A stretch of DNA of 64,000 nt from Sorex araneus (GCF_027595985.1 NC_073311.1:28795892-28859891), one strand, 5' to 3'; positions 44,291 through 55,735 are shown, numbered from the stretch's first letter. The notes: generated by a model from the letters alone, not told the origin. Numbers and translations are program-made.

Positions 44291-45064
44291 TGTCTATCTC
44301 CTTGCAGGCAGAACTGACATCAGATTCTTCTGCTCTGCATATGTATTAGGAATACATTGAGCTAAAATTTGTCTTCAAATGTTAAGGAGTTTGCATAAAT
44401 GAAAACATAATATTTCCCCTGGTAAAGATTTAAACAATTTATTTATGATAGCTTAGATTATAACAATTGAATAGTTGAGGACTGATTTGTAATTTTTCAT
44501 TTGCAAACAGCATATAATTTGTTAGTAAACCAAGTGAGAATATATGTATGATATACTAAATTATTACAAAATTTAATAACACTATTGTGACAGGTTGCAT
44601 TGTGCTTTCCAATACAGCAAATTTCCATACATCTTCATCTTAAACATTAGAAATTGATTTCACCAATACACAATAAAATTACAATAAGTAATTTGTAACT
44701 TTATATAAAAATTTGCAATTATATATAAATTTTTCATTCAACAGACCTTCTATCTACAAGAATATAGATAGATTTTGAGGCTTTTGTGCTTAGTGAAGTC
44801 AAATAACTTGCTTTGAATATTTTTAAAATACCATAAGACCTGAACAAACTACCCTTCCTTCTGTCCTAGTTCCCTTTACTTAAAAAAATAAATAATTTAT
44901 TTTAGAACAAATTTGGACTTAGAGAATAATTGAAAAGATTATATAGAAAATCAGCCTGCTTCACAATAGTTTTCCATGTTCAAAACTTAGTGGCATAATA
45001 CATTTGTTTAAAATTAATGAATCAACACTGATTTCTTTTTAATAACTAGTTTGTACTTTTATTC
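44291..45064. other. Unassigned AT-rich sequence
   Basis: No gene or repeat recognised. Confidence 0.5.
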
Positions 45065-45316
45065 GGACTGGAGTGATAGCCCAGCAGATAGAGTGTTTGC
45101 TTTGCACAGGGACAACCCAGTTTCAATTCCTCTGTCCCTCTCAGAGATCCCAGAAAGCTACCGAGAGTATCCTGCCCACACAGTAGAGCCTGGCAAGCTA
45201 CCTGAGGCGTATTTGATATGCCAAAAACAGTAACAGCAAGTCTCACAATGGAGACATTACTGGTGCCCATTCGAGCAAATCGATGAACAGCAGGATGACA
45301 GTGACAGTGACAGTGC
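45065..45316 (+). mobile_element. RTE-tailed SINE (type B), full length
   Basis: Head GGACTGGAGTGATAGCCCAG, B box TTTCAATTCC, body CAGAAAGCTACCGAGAGTAT and CCTGGCAAGCTACCTGAGGC, end GACATTACTGGTGCCCATTC, then GACAGTGACAGTGACAGTGC as the terminal repeat. Confidence 0.95.
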
Positions 45317-45609
45317 TACAGAAATAAATTAGATGAAGGGAGAATGCAAACACCATATGATTTCACTTATTTTTGGTATATTGAGAAATCAACTGATGAA
45401 TGATTAAATAATAAAAAAAATATGAGCATAGGGTCATGGAGCACCTTAATGGTAAATAAGAAAACAATAAATTTTGGCACTAAAAGATCAATTAAAGATT
45501 TTCAAGGAAAAGTTTTAAGAATTACTAATGAATCAAATGAAAGATAATTAATTTTATGATTAAATAATTGAACTCTTTAATGGTGAAGTTAGTGCACTAT
45601 ATTTTAAGG
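45317..45609. other. Unassigned AT-rich sequence
   Basis: Nothing recognised. Confidence 0.5.
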
Positions 45610-45631
45610 AGAGAGAAAGAGAAGAGGGGAA

Positions 45632-45663
<32 letters not shown>

Positions 45664-45697
45664 GGAGGGAGGGAGGGAGGGAAGGAGGGAGAAAGAG
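45610..45697. repeat. (GA)n(GGGA)n purine tract
   Basis: Strand-asymmetric polypurine run; makes a spurious Arg/Glu frame. Confidence 0.95.
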
Positions 45698-46484
45698 AGA
45701 GAATGTTCAAGAAAGAACACATGCTTCCACAGAGTATGAAAAATAGTGTCTAATTTTTGATTTCTAATGATGCACACCTAAAAGTTAAATGTTATAATGC
45801 AATGTTGCTTCAATTTTTTTAGTGTTCTATTTACTAAGGACACATACACACACACACACCAAAGAAGCAAATGGAGAACCAGAGACAAAGAACAATTACA
45901 TCCTCAGAAACAAACAGATAAATCAAGAAATGTATATTTTTAAATTTAAAAGCTTACATTTGTTAAACTATATTTTCCGTTTTATGTAAATGAGTAAAGC
46001 ATAACACATACAGTAAAAATTCTTTTTTTTTAAATTTTCAATTTTCCAGACCACCTGTTTTAATCTTTGATCGGCTTTCTGAATTTCCCAAAATATGTTT
46101 CAGATAATTTTCATCTTTTAAGAAATACACATATAATTTTCTTTACATTTGATGAAGGTTATTAGATGCCAATATTTTCCTTTTTTCCTTCATATCAGCA
46201 AGAATATCAGTACAAAGATCATTTAGATTATAGATTCAACTTGACAAAACTGCTCCATTAACTCCTGATACATTTTCTATCTCAAGATTTGGAATAGTTA
46301 ATACAATTTTCACAGCAGGCGTTAAGAATTTCTAAGTGGAGGCAAGACACAAGAACATTCTCTTCTATTCAAATTGAAGTATGTATTTTGATTACTGTGT
46401 TGCTTTTAAATACCTTGTTGAGAATGCCAGTGGAAAGTAGATTGTCCTTGTAGTTAGTATATATAAATTTCAAATAATTTTCAG
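45698..46484. other. Unassigned AT-rich sequence
   Basis: Short (CA)n at 45845-45860; no gene. Confidence 0.5.
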
Positions 46485-46492
46485 AATTGAAT

Positions 46493-47331
46493 TGATGTGA
46501 ATATCACTATCACTATTACTATCATCCCCTTGATTGTAGATTTGCTGGAGCAGGCCAGTAACATCTCCATTCGTCCTAACCCTGAGATTTATCAGCCTCT
46601 CTTCACTGGTTCTTCCCAATGGTGCAGCTTAGAGGCTCTTTCAGGGTCAGGAGAATGAGATCCATCATTGTTACTATATTTGTTATATGAATACACCATG
46701 GCAAGCTTACCAGGCTCTCCCATGTGCACAGGAAACTCGGTAGCTTGCCAGGTTCTCTGAGAGGGAGCAATAGGCTATAAGATGTTGTGGTTTTATAGTC
46801 TTTGTATGTTGGCTGTTGATGGGATTACACAGTCTGGGAGCAATTTTTGGGTGTGACTGCCTAGCTACTGGAAAATGGGGGATTTGGGTGGAAGAGGCCC
46901 AGTCCCGATTCAAGCAGGCTTAGAGATCTCGGCCCCTGGTCCAACACACCTGTGTTCCTCTGCTGGTTCCTTCATGTGTGAAGTTTGTCCAAGCATGTGG
47001 AGAGTGGCCCTGAGCATTGCTGTGGCTGGGTTCTGGAGGTCTTTGGCTGCTGAGGCTTTTCTGTCCATCTGAAGGACCCTGACGAATGGAACAGCAGAGG
47101 CCTTTCCTCTCAGGACCCTCGGGATCAGTCCGTCCCCTCCTGGGGGTCCCTGAGGCTGTCGGGTGCTGACCACCCTCCTCTGGGACACAGGAAAGGACAC
47201 TGGGCCTGGGCGGGAAATAGCCATGGGTAGCGCTGCCCACGAGGCCCCACAGTCCCAGTGTGGACACAGGGAGCCCTGGAACAGGCCCGAGTGGACACCA
47301 GCTCCCGCTGACCTGTCCAGCAGCTGCGCCC
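46493..47331 (-). mobile_element. RTE-tailed composite element (type C) with a foreign GC-rich 5' extension
   Basis: Candidate TSD AATTGAAT at 46485-46492 and 47332-47339. The left part is ordinary type C in antisense (ATCACTATCACTATTACTAT terminal repeat, GCTCTTTCAGGGTCAGGAGA, GAGATCTCGGCCCCTGGTCC, GGTCTTTGGCTGCTG). At about 47058, where other copies read on into GGAGCTCTGCTCGGGG-like sequence, this copy switches to about 270 bases of GC-rich sequence found nowhere else in the window (CAGTCCGTCCCCTCCTGGGG, CCTGGAACAGGCCCGAGTGG). If the TSD is right, the extension integrated together with the element. A 165-codon frame across it shows no domain. Confidence 0.75.
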
Positions 47332-47339
47332 AATTGAAT

Positions 47340-48435
47340 AATAATTAGTAAACTTGGGGAGTTTCTGAACTTGTGAGGGGAAGCCAATTTCTCCAGACTC
47401 GAGTCCTGTGATGGCAACTCACTGGCAAGTCCAAGCTAAACACACAGACCTAGTGCCATGTTCAGAACCACCAAGAGAAGCATACTGATGATTATCTTGA
47501 GTTTTGAAATGAATTTTATGCAACACCTGTGTTTCAATAGTTGACTGATTTAGTTATAAATGATTAATTCTATATTAAAGGCATGATTACTACCAGAGAA
47601 CCATGAGCCTTATTTTTAAAACTAAGCCAGATAAAAGAAGATGATTGTTCAAGTTAGTAAAATCATATATGAAAATTAAAGTGTCTTCACCTAAACTCAA
47701 CACTATAAAGAATGTTCTCTTTCTGGTAATCCAGAAAAAAATATGCTTAAAACTCAGCAAATCCATAAGTAAAATTTAAATCTGTATTTTTAAAACCAAT
47801 CCAAACCTCTAAAAGTCATGATGAAATTATTTGTGTAAGTTTTATACTATGAAGTTTAAAAAAGAAGGCATTTGATCTATATACTTTATTCTATTATATA
47901 TAAAATACATAATATCAACATATACATATGCATGCATGTCTATATAAATACATACATAAAAATATATGTGTGTTATGTGTCAATATGAAAAGTTTAAATT
48001 TAAATTGTCTTCTATTTTAAAATTCCTGGCATGGAAATTATTGGAAAATTAAATAATGACAATAATTATCTTGTTCCGTACATAATCATGATGTATAACT
48101 CAAAATCCTTTGCAACTTTATTATAAAAGTCCTCCTGTGATCATGTAATCCTTGTGAATTATGTAAAGATATTTACTCTGTCGGATAAGGTATTACATAA
48201 TAAATGTATGTGATTGAACATGAAAAAAACTATTGTATATTTAATTTGCTTGTGTTTATTCTTTTAAAATAGATGCCATCTATACATTATGCTACAACAA
48301 ATCATGCTTCTCTATGCAGTCTCTTAGTATGTTTTTAAATTGTAATATTTGGCATAAATTTTCTGGTTTGAATTTACCTTTGTGATTTTTTTGTGGTGCT
48401 GCTGACCGGTTTCAGATGATTAAAATTTATACATA
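47340..48435. other. Unassigned AT-rich sequence
   Basis: About 1.1 kb, no gene or recognisable element. Confidence 0.5.
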
Positions 48436-48515
48436 GTGGCTGCAGTGATATTGCAGATGGTAGGATACTTGCCTTGCATGCAGCTGACCAGGGTTTGACC
48501 CATGGCACCATATAT
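48436..48515 (+). mobile_element. tRNA-derived SINE, 3'-truncated
   Basis: GTGGCTGCAGTGATATTGCA, GCCTTGCATGCAGCTGACCA, ends after CACCATATAT. First of three adjacent same-strand SINEs. Confidence 0.7.
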
Positions 48516-48559
48516 CTAAAGGGACTGAATTTTAGGGAACTTTTAATCTAAATTGACAT

Positions 48560-48715
48560 GCAGCGCTGGTGAAATGTATACTGGATGAGATGTTTGGACT
48601 GGATTTGATTCCCAACACTGCTTATGGTACTCCAAGTAACACCTGGAGTGATTTATGAGCACAGCCAGGTGTGGCCCCCAAACAATAACAATAACAACAA
48701 CAAAAATTCCAAACA
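48560..48715 (+). mobile_element. Old tRNA-derived SINE
   Basis: TTTGATTCCCAACACTGCTT, GCACAGCCAGGTGTGGCCCC, A-rich tail with AACAATAAC units. Confidence 0.7.
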
Positions 48716-48727
48716 ACAACAAGAAAA

Positions 48728-48905
48728 ATCCTGGGTTCTTTAGATAGTATAATAGATAAGGTGTTTGCCTAATGAGTCAAACGGAGTTCTATCCCGGGCA
48801 TCACACATAGTCTCCAAATTCTGTCAGAAATTATCCCTGTATGTGGAGTCATAAGTAAGACTTCAGGGTAGTCAGGTGTGCAAAAACAAAAACAAACAAA
48901 TGCAC
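48728..48905 (+). mobile_element. Old tRNA-derived SINE
   Basis: GTTCTTTAGATAGTATAATA, GTTCTATCCCGGGCATCACA, GTCAGGTGTGCAAAAACAAA. Confidence 0.68.
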
Positions 48906-49723
48906 ACAGAACAAATAACAACAAAATTACATGTATTTTGAACGTTGTCATTCCCCTTCACTTAAGAAAAAAGGTGAATGAAACATAAATGATGAGCATC
49001 CTTAGACCATCCACAATGACAGTTGCAGGAAAAACACCACATTAAAGGCTATAAAATGATGGCAAACGCTAAAATTTAAACTAAAATTTGTTACAACTAG
49101 TAGGATCCTTTAAATAGTAATTTTGATGCATTATTGGTGGATGAGTATAGACTACCATGAGATAACCTGTTTCATGAAAAGGATAAAAAAGATATAAATG
49201 ACCCTTTGGAGGTTACAGTGCAAGGACATAGGCCCTTTCAAAGATTAAATAAACTTCCTCTCCTCCAACCTAAAGATAATGTTAGCAGAACGTCAGCATT
49301 AGCAAGGAGGACAGTTGATTATGGAGTACAAAGATGCATGTTCAGTTCCATCTGAAAGGATTTAAAGTACTGATAAAAGAGAAAACTTAAAAAATATACT
49401 AGACTAATTTGAATATTCTGTAATCTACATGCTAGAGAAACATTAAAGCAGTCCAACTCCTACAGAGTTTAACAGAAAATTGCAGAATAAGGCCTATTTA
49501 ATTCTGCTAGCATTAGCTATATGTCATGGATCGTTTTCTACTAAATTCCAAGTCATGTCAAAGTACAAGAAAAAAATGGTCTGGAGACACAACACAAAAA
49601 ATAGCAGAATCAGAAGTAGATATATTGGGAAATTGGGATAATCAAAACAGGAAATGCAGACACCTATGACTACTATGTAAGAGTTTTTATGGGAACAGAT
49701 AGCTTATAAGAACAAACAGACAA
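48906..49723. other. Unassigned AT-rich sequence
   Basis: No gene or repeat recognised. Confidence 0.5.
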
Positions 49724-49906
49724 GGGCTGGAGTGATAGCACAGCTGTTAGGGTGTTTGCCTTGCATGAGGCCGACCCGGGTTCGATTCCCAGCATCCCAT
49801 ATGGTCCCCCGAGCACCGCCAGGAGTAATTCCTGAGTGCAGAGCCAGGAGTAATCCCTGAGCATCGCCAGGTGTGACCCAAAAAGCAAAAAAAAAAAAAA
49901 AAAAAA
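49724..49906 (+). mobile_element. tRNA-derived SINE (type A), young and full length
   Basis: GGGCTGGAGTGATAGCACAG; A box TAGCACAGCTG (one change), B box GGTTCGATTCC perfect; CATCGCCAGGTGTGACCCAA and a 20-A tail. AGACAA lies on both sides. One of the best candidates for a consensus-like source copy. Confidence 0.96.
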
Positions 49907-50012
49907 GACAATGTAAACCAACAGTACAAACTCTATGAGAATCAAAGAAAATACTGGAGATTGAAATACTTTGACAGAAATGAAGAATTTCATCAAGACA
50001 ATGACAAATGCA

Positions 50013-50560
50013 ATATACTCTGCCCGCACGCCTGACTGTCTTCCCTAGGGCCCCTTTGGAGGGGATGGGCTCCAGCTTTTCTCCCCGCCCCAAGCAGAGC
50101 TCCTGGCAGCCTAAGACCACCGGAACCTAGCCACAGCCATGCTCAAGGCCCCTCTCCACACGCTCGGACAAGACTCACGCATGAAGGTATGGGCAGAGGA
50201 ACCCAGATGTGTGTAATCCCATCAATGGCCAACATCCAGAGACTTTTAAAAGCAAGCTCCCAGAAGCTGATATCTTATAACCTACTTCTCCCTGTGGGAG
50301 AAATTAGCAAGCTACTGAGTGTTTCCTGACTACATGGGAGAGCCTCACAAGCTTCCCATGGTGTATTCGTATGCCAAAGCCAGTAACAAGCTGGATCTCA
50401 TTCCCCTGACCTTGAAAGAGCCTTCAATGCGGCATCGTTGGGAAGGTTGAGTAGAAAGAGGCTTCTAAAATCTCAGGGATGGGACGAATGGAGACGTTAC
50501 TGAGCCTCCTTGAGAAATCGAAGATCAACAGAATTTTGTGATTCATGATTCGTGTGAATC
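50013..50560 (+). mobile_element. RTE-tailed composite element (type C), complete, 9-bp TSD
   Basis: TSD ACAAATGCA (50004-50012 and 50561-50569). Head CCTGACTGTCTTCCCTAGGG, AAGCAGAGCTCCTGGCAGCC, ACTTTTAAAAGCAAGCTCCC; body TAGCAAGCTACTGAGTGTTT, GTATGCCAAAGCCAGTAACA; end GAATGGAGACGTTACTGAGC, GAAGATCAACAGAATTTTGT and the ATTCRTG repeat. The best reference copy of type C in the window. Confidence 0.93.
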
Positions 50561-50569
50561 ACAAATGCA

Positions 50570-50867
50570 TAGGAAAATGATCAATTACCTTGAAAATAGG
50601 TGTATAACAAATTCCCAAGCCGAAAAATTGAACTGAAAGAATGATGATACTAATGATAATAATATATAAGATATGAAAAATAATGGTAATCTATAGTATG
50701 CTCATGCATACACATACATAACTAAAATATTAGAAAAAGAGAAGTTAGCAGAGAGAATCAAACAAATGAACTGACTGGAGGCAGCAGTGCCTGATGACTT
50801 TTCAAATTCCATGACAAAAACCAAAGTACAAATTCCTGACACAGAGAATACCATAACAAATCACTGT
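50570..50867. other. Unassigned AT-rich sequence
   Basis: Nothing recognised. Confidence 0.5.
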
Positions 50868-51124
50868 AGCACTTTATCACTGCTGTCCCATTGCTCATTG
50901 ATTTGCTCGAGCAGGCACCAGTAACGTCCCATTGTGAAACTTGTGAAACTTGTCGTTACTGTTTTTGACATATAAAACACGCCACAGGTAGCTTTCCAGG
51001 CTCTGCTGTGCAGGTGGGATACTCTCGGTATCTTGCCAGGCTCTCTGAGAGGGACCAAGGAATCGAACCTGGGTTGGCCATGTGCAAGGCAAATGCCCTA
51101 CTCGCTGTGCTATCACTCCAGTCC
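50868..51124 (-). mobile_element. RTE-tailed SINE (type B), full length
   Basis: Terminus CACTGCTGTCCCATTGCTCA, TTTGCTCGAGCAGGCACCAG; doubled GTGAAACTT (a local 10-bp duplication) in the middle; head at right GTGCTATCACTCCAGTCC. Confidence 0.93.
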
Positions 51125-51315
51125 ATCATGAAAAATAATTTTAATAAAAGTCTGTACAAAGGAAAATCTTATAACCACCCCCCCAAAAAAATAAAAAAAG
51201 AAAATGAGATAATAAAGGTACTCAGTGGGGGCAAGACAAGAATAATACCAGAACAAGACTAATGAATTTAGTAAGATTCATGGCAAAATTGTGTAAACTA
51301 ATAACATTTTAATTC

Positions 51316-51482
51316 ATTTTTTGAGGGGAGGCACACTCTGGGTTTCTCAAGGCTTATTCCTGACTCTGTGCTCAAGGATTATTCCTTGCAATGATCAGGA
51401 GATCACATACAAAGTAGTGATCAAACATGTTCTGTCTTGTGGAAGGCAAAGTCCTTATACCTTACACTATCTCCTCCTCCCA
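51316..51482 (-). mobile_element. Old tRNA-derived SINE
   Basis: GGAGGCACACTCTGGGTTTC, CTCAAGGATTATTCCTTGCA, CACTATCTCCTCCTCCC. Confidence 0.72.
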
Positions 51483-51539
51483 TAAGGACCTAAGGTCCAT
51501 AGGGACCACAATGAAAATAATTGTTGAAAATAATTACTC

Positions 51540-51885
51540 TGGATAAGAACTGCATGCTGAAATTAGGTAAAGGGACAAGTATGATAACCTGTACCTGTAT
51601 TGCAAACTATACTGCCCCAAAGGAGAGAGACAGAGACAGAGATAGAGAGAGACAGAGATAGAGAGAGACAGAGAAAGAGAGAGAAGTGCTTACCATATAG
51701 GCAGTCTGTGGATGGGGGGTGGTAGGATGGAAACCGGGGACATTTGGTGGTGGGAAGTATTCACTGATGGAAGGATAAGTGTTGGAGCATTATATGACGG
51801 AAACCCAATCATGAACAGCTTTGTAATTGTGTATCTCATAGTCATTCACTAAAGAATAGCAATAATAAAATAAAAAGCATATATA
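51540..51885 (+). mobile_element. L1 3' UTR, 5'-truncated
   Basis: GGACATTTGGTGGTGGGAAG, CACTGATGGAAGGATAAGTG and AACAGCTTTGTAATTGTGTA lead to an AATAAAATAAAA tail. The 5' part holds a (GAGACA)n/(GAGATA)n run at 51618-51685. Confidence 0.8.
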
Positions 51886-52463
51886 TATATACATATATTT
51901 TAAAATCTCTATTCAGGTAAGTTATCCCTCAATATTTAAGTAGGCCATTGCACAAACAAAATTGAGAGCGCTTACTCCATCAAAAGTACCTTACAATAAA
52001 TGTTTAAAATAGTTATTCAGATGAGAATAGAACAGATTTGTTGATATGGGATCTACCAATGTTTCTAGAAGAGTATGGAAAATACGAGGTCCCAGAATAT
52101 GTAAATGTAACCTCAGATGAAAATAGATTTTTTGCTGATATAACAAAATTAAAGTTGCTCAAATGAACTCACCCTAGATTAATTGTGGGCTCTATATCCA
52201 ATGACTTTTGTTCATTTTAAGAGCATATACAGGCTGGAACAGTGTATCTATAAGCTACTGAATGAGACTTCTGGGAATTCACCAGAATCTAAGACTGAAG
52301 TATAGGAAAGATTATCCCTTAGAGACTTCAGAAAGAATCAGAGCAGCTACCATCTACTTTTGAAATTTTGACCATTAAAAGTGGGGAAAATGAAGTTTTT
52401 GTTGTTTAATCTTGAGTTGGAAAATTGTTATGACTAGCCCAGGAAACTACTGAACATTCTTCT
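51886..52463. other. Unassigned sequence
   Basis: No gene or repeat recognised. Confidence 0.5.
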
Positions 52464-52478
52464 AAAAATGCAGGATGC

Positions 52479-53374
52479 CGAGAGCGATGCACTGGGACAC
52501 CAAACTGGGCTACAACTCGGTGCTGCCGGGGGTGGATTTTTTTTTTTTTTCCTCCCCACCCTGTCTTCCTGCACGGAAAGCGGCGGGCTGGCGGCACCCA
52601 TGTGGCAGGCGCCATCTTCTGATTCCAGACCCACAGGTATTCAGATTTTACTTTGGGGGCTCCCAGGAACTCATGGGAAGGGGGCGTAACCGGCACGCCC
52701 TCGGCCCAGATAAACCCGAAGCCGCTGAGCTCGAATCGGACCCTATGCGCCTAAAGACTTTGAATTCAGAGACTTCTTACAGCAATGCACTGGGACTGTG
52801 GGCTGGGCTATGTAATTTCTGGCAGAATTTTCCCTGGACTTTATACAGAAATCCAAAACCAGACTTAACATTTATAATTGTCAGCAATGTGAATCGGTTC
52901 CATTTGAACAGGTCTGACTTGGGGGGGAAACTCCAAATAATAACAGTAAGTTTTTGTTGAAATATTGAAGGTTTTTAATGTAACAGCCACCTCTGGGCTG
53001 TGAACTAAGCAAAAGCCCCACGCTGGCCGACACGGCGTGGCGTACACCATACTATGAGGCGCAGGAAGGGGGATGAGGGGGAAAAAGAAAAAAAAAAAGG
53101 GGAAAAGGAAAAAGAGAAAAAAAAAAGAGAGAGAGAGAGTTATGTCAACTATAGTGAGTTTTGTGTTGAATTATGGAATGTAATCAAGGTAAAGGAAAAA
53201 TGAAGTGAAATTCATTAGTTATACAGTAGGGGGTAGGGGGTGGGGGCGGGGGGTATACCGGGGTTTCTGGTGGTGGAATATGGGCACTGGTGAAGGGATG
53301 GGTGTTTGAATATTGTATAACTGACATATAAACCTGAGAACTTTGTAACTTTCCACATGGTGTTTTAATAAAAA

Positions 53375-53406
<32 letters not shown>

Positions 53407-53426
53407 ATGTGTTGTAAAGTAAAAAA
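52479..53426 (+). mobile_element. Internally deleted L1-type composite (type D), second copy
   Basis: A perfect 15-bp TSD (AAAAATGCAGGATGC at 52464-52478 and 53427-53441) shows a single insertion. The GC-rich 5' module has a partial tandem repeat (52483-52512 recurs at 52781-52812, period about 298 bp). Its sequence differs from that of the copy at 5675. Both copies then share GACTTGGGGGGGAAACTCCA (52917), TAGTGAGTTTTGTGTTGAAT and the L1-like 3' UTR with a G-run block (53228-53257) and an (AAAT)n tail. This copy holds an extra stretch (about 52945-53150) absent from the first, with an A/G-rich run and a GTAAGT. No ORF1 or ORF2. Confidence 0.82.
53228..53257 (+). promoter_or_regulatory. G-run block, possible G-quadruplex, in L1-type 3' UTR
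   Basis: Four runs of five or six G with one- or two-base spacers. It is the counterpart of 6195-6221. Confidence 0.55.
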
Positions 53427-53441
53427 AAAAATGCAGGATGC

Positions 53442-54638
53442 TGCTAAATAAATGTCTATTCCTCAGAAAGTGGCTTTGGAACTAGATCATAACAAGACTT
53501 GAAAAATTTAGGTATACATGATAAAATTTAAAAAAAAAACCTAAATTGTTCTAAATAAATAATTAATTGAAGTACATGGGTTAAATGATATCTGGTGAGA
53601 GGCTGGAGGAGATAAAAATTTTGTTATGGGGACTAAACTAATGGAAGTCTCTGTCATAAAATGGCATTATACTCGAATCAGTTTATTCTATTCTTAAAAG
53701 GAAATTAGAATTTATAAGAGATTATATTGAGGATATTCTCTAGAAAAGTATTAGAGCAGCAGTCTGGCTTCTCAATACTGATTATATTCAACTACAAATC
53801 AGTTGAGGAAGGATTTGTTAAATAAAATGAAACAAACAGTATATAATTTGAGAAATTTTCAGTCAGTACAGATTATACAAGAAGACAAAATTTTGAAATT
53901 AATCTTATATCATAAAGGGAAAGGCAAGGGTATGGCTGGAATACCTTTTACTGAAACATTAGGTGTACAGGGCATGGATCTAATCAGTCACTTCAGTAGA
54001 AGCCATGTACAGAGTTGAGGTTTTCAAAAAAGCTGTAGGAAACTATTTGGTCCGAATGTTTTTCCTCATTGTCAAAGGGCCTCCATTATTTATGTGGAAG
54101 CCTTACAAAGTCTCTGGGAATATATATCAGCAGAAACACATCCAGAAATGGACTGGAAAAAATGATGAAAGGTTGTTGCTCCACATACCCCAACACACAC
54201 TTGAGTTATGAAAGACTTATTAAGGGAATGAAAAGTGGAAAGCCATAGAGAATGAGGAAAAACATTTAGACCATATATTTGATAAAGGACAACTCTATAA
54301 CCCATATTGAACATTTTAAAAATCAGTAAGAAAACAATCCCATCACTTTCAAAAAAGGTAAAATATTAGATCAGAAATCTTTGACGAATAAAAATGTGCA
54401 GTAGTCAGGAGCAATTTTCATTTTGAATTTAAAATTATAGAATGAAATATTGAATCACAACTTTTAAGAAGTTTAAAATTAAAGTTAAACCAATATTGCA
54501 ATTGCTAGCAGTATGAAGAATCAAAACCCATTTATTGCAAGTGGAAATATAAATTTCAAAGGGATATAACTGAGTATGGACTTTGAATGCATGAGGTCCT
54601 GGGTTCAATCTCCAGTAATTCCACCACTTTTTTTTCTT
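53442..54638. other. Unassigned sequence
   Basis: Short frames at 53803-54018 and 54005-54211 have no domain. TGAATGCATGAGGTCCTGGG TTCAATCTCCAGTAA (54585-54620) may be the B-box part of a different tRNA-like SINE. Confidence 0.45.
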
Positions 54639-54802
54639 TGGGGTAGAGAGATAGCAGAGCAAATAGAGTGCTTTCCTTGCACACGGCTGATCCGGGTTCA
54701 ATCCCCGGCATCCCATATAGTTCCACAGGCACTGCCAGGAGTCATTTCTGAGTGCAGAGCCAGGAGTAACCCCCGAGTATCACCAGGTGTGACCCAAAAG
54801 GC

Positions 54803-54803
<1 letters not shown>
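54639..54803 (+). mobile_element. tRNA-derived SINE (type A)
   Basis: GGGTAGAGAGATAGCAGAGC, GGGTTCAATCCCCGGCATCC, GTATCACCAGGTGTGACCCA. The tail turns into an (AAT)n microsatellite. Confidence 0.93.
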
Positions 54804-54840
<37 letters not shown>

Positions 54841-54885
54841 CAACAACAACAACAATAATAATAATAGTAATAGTAATAATGATAA
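54804..54885. repeat. (AAT)n(AAC)n(AAT)n microsatellite
   Basis: Trinucleotide expansion of the SINE tail. Confidence 0.96.
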
Positions 54886-54955
54886 TTATTTTGAAAAGTT
54901 AATATACTTAGATTATTCTGACTAGGAATGCCATAGAAATTTTATATATAATATA

Positions 54956-55197
54956 AAGCATTGTAGCACTGTCGTCCCGTTGTCATCCCGTTGATTTGCT
55001 CGAGGGGGCACCAATAATGTCTCCATTGCGAGACTTGTTGGCATATCAAATACGCCATGGGTAGCTTGCAAGGCTCTGCCATGCAGGCGAGATACTCTCG
55101 GTAGCTTGCCATTCTCTCCGAGAAGGATGGAGGAATCGAACCGGGTTGGTCTCGTGCAAGGCAAACACCCTACCCACTGTGCTATCACTCCAGTCCA
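54956..55197 (-). mobile_element. RTE-tailed SINE (type B)
   Basis: Terminus TAGCACTGTCGTCCCGTTGT with a small duplication (CATCCCGTTG); body GTAGCTTGCAAGGCTCTGCC, GTAGCTTGCCATTCTCTCC; head TGTGCTATCACTCCAGTCC. The stretch GTTACTGTTTT is missing from the middle. Confidence 0.93.
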
Positions 55198-55599
55198 TAG
55201 AAAACATAATATAAAAAGCTGGAAAAAATAATGTGGCCTTTATTGGGTCTATGTTTAAACAAATTATGATCAATATATACATACAATGGTCATTTTTCAT
55301 TATATCCATACAAAGGAAATTTTTCATCATATTGATACAATGGAAATTTTTAATCAATAAAAGAAAATGAAGTATAAGACACAAGCACATTTCACAATAA
55401 AATATTAAGATCCTTTTTTAAAAGTAAAATCAAGAATATTTTGTATGACTTTATTGATATGATAGTCTTGAAAAGCAAAAGTACAGACATGATTAAAAAT
55501 AAGTGGTAGCAATGATTATGAGTAGAGGAAGAAATAATGATGTGAAGGTATAACCAGAGAATTTGCAGTGGGTGTTATTAAAGCTATCCTGTATAATTT
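55198..55599. other. Unassigned AT-rich sequence
   Basis: A GGAAATTTTTCATCATA-like unit repeats loosely at 55285-55350. No gene. Confidence 0.45.
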
Positions 55600-55735
55600 T
55601 TAAGTTTATTTTGTTTGGGGGGATCTCACTCAGCTGTCCTGAGGGTTTACTCATGGTTCTGTGCTTAGGGATTTGTGGTTCTGGGGGTCAAACCATTATG
55701 ATGGTATGCAAAGAAAATGCCTTAATTCTTGTATT
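55600..55735 (-). mobile_element. Old tRNA-derived SINE fragment
   Basis: TTTGGGGGGATCTCACTCAG, GGTTCTGTGCTTAGGGATTT, GGGGGTCAAACCATTATGAT. Confidence 0.6.

Noticed and set aside
46920-47417. 165-codon frame in GC-rich sequence
   Set aside because: It overlaps the type C element and its extension; high GC lowers stop frequency. No domain seen, although the extension could derive from an exon elsewhere.
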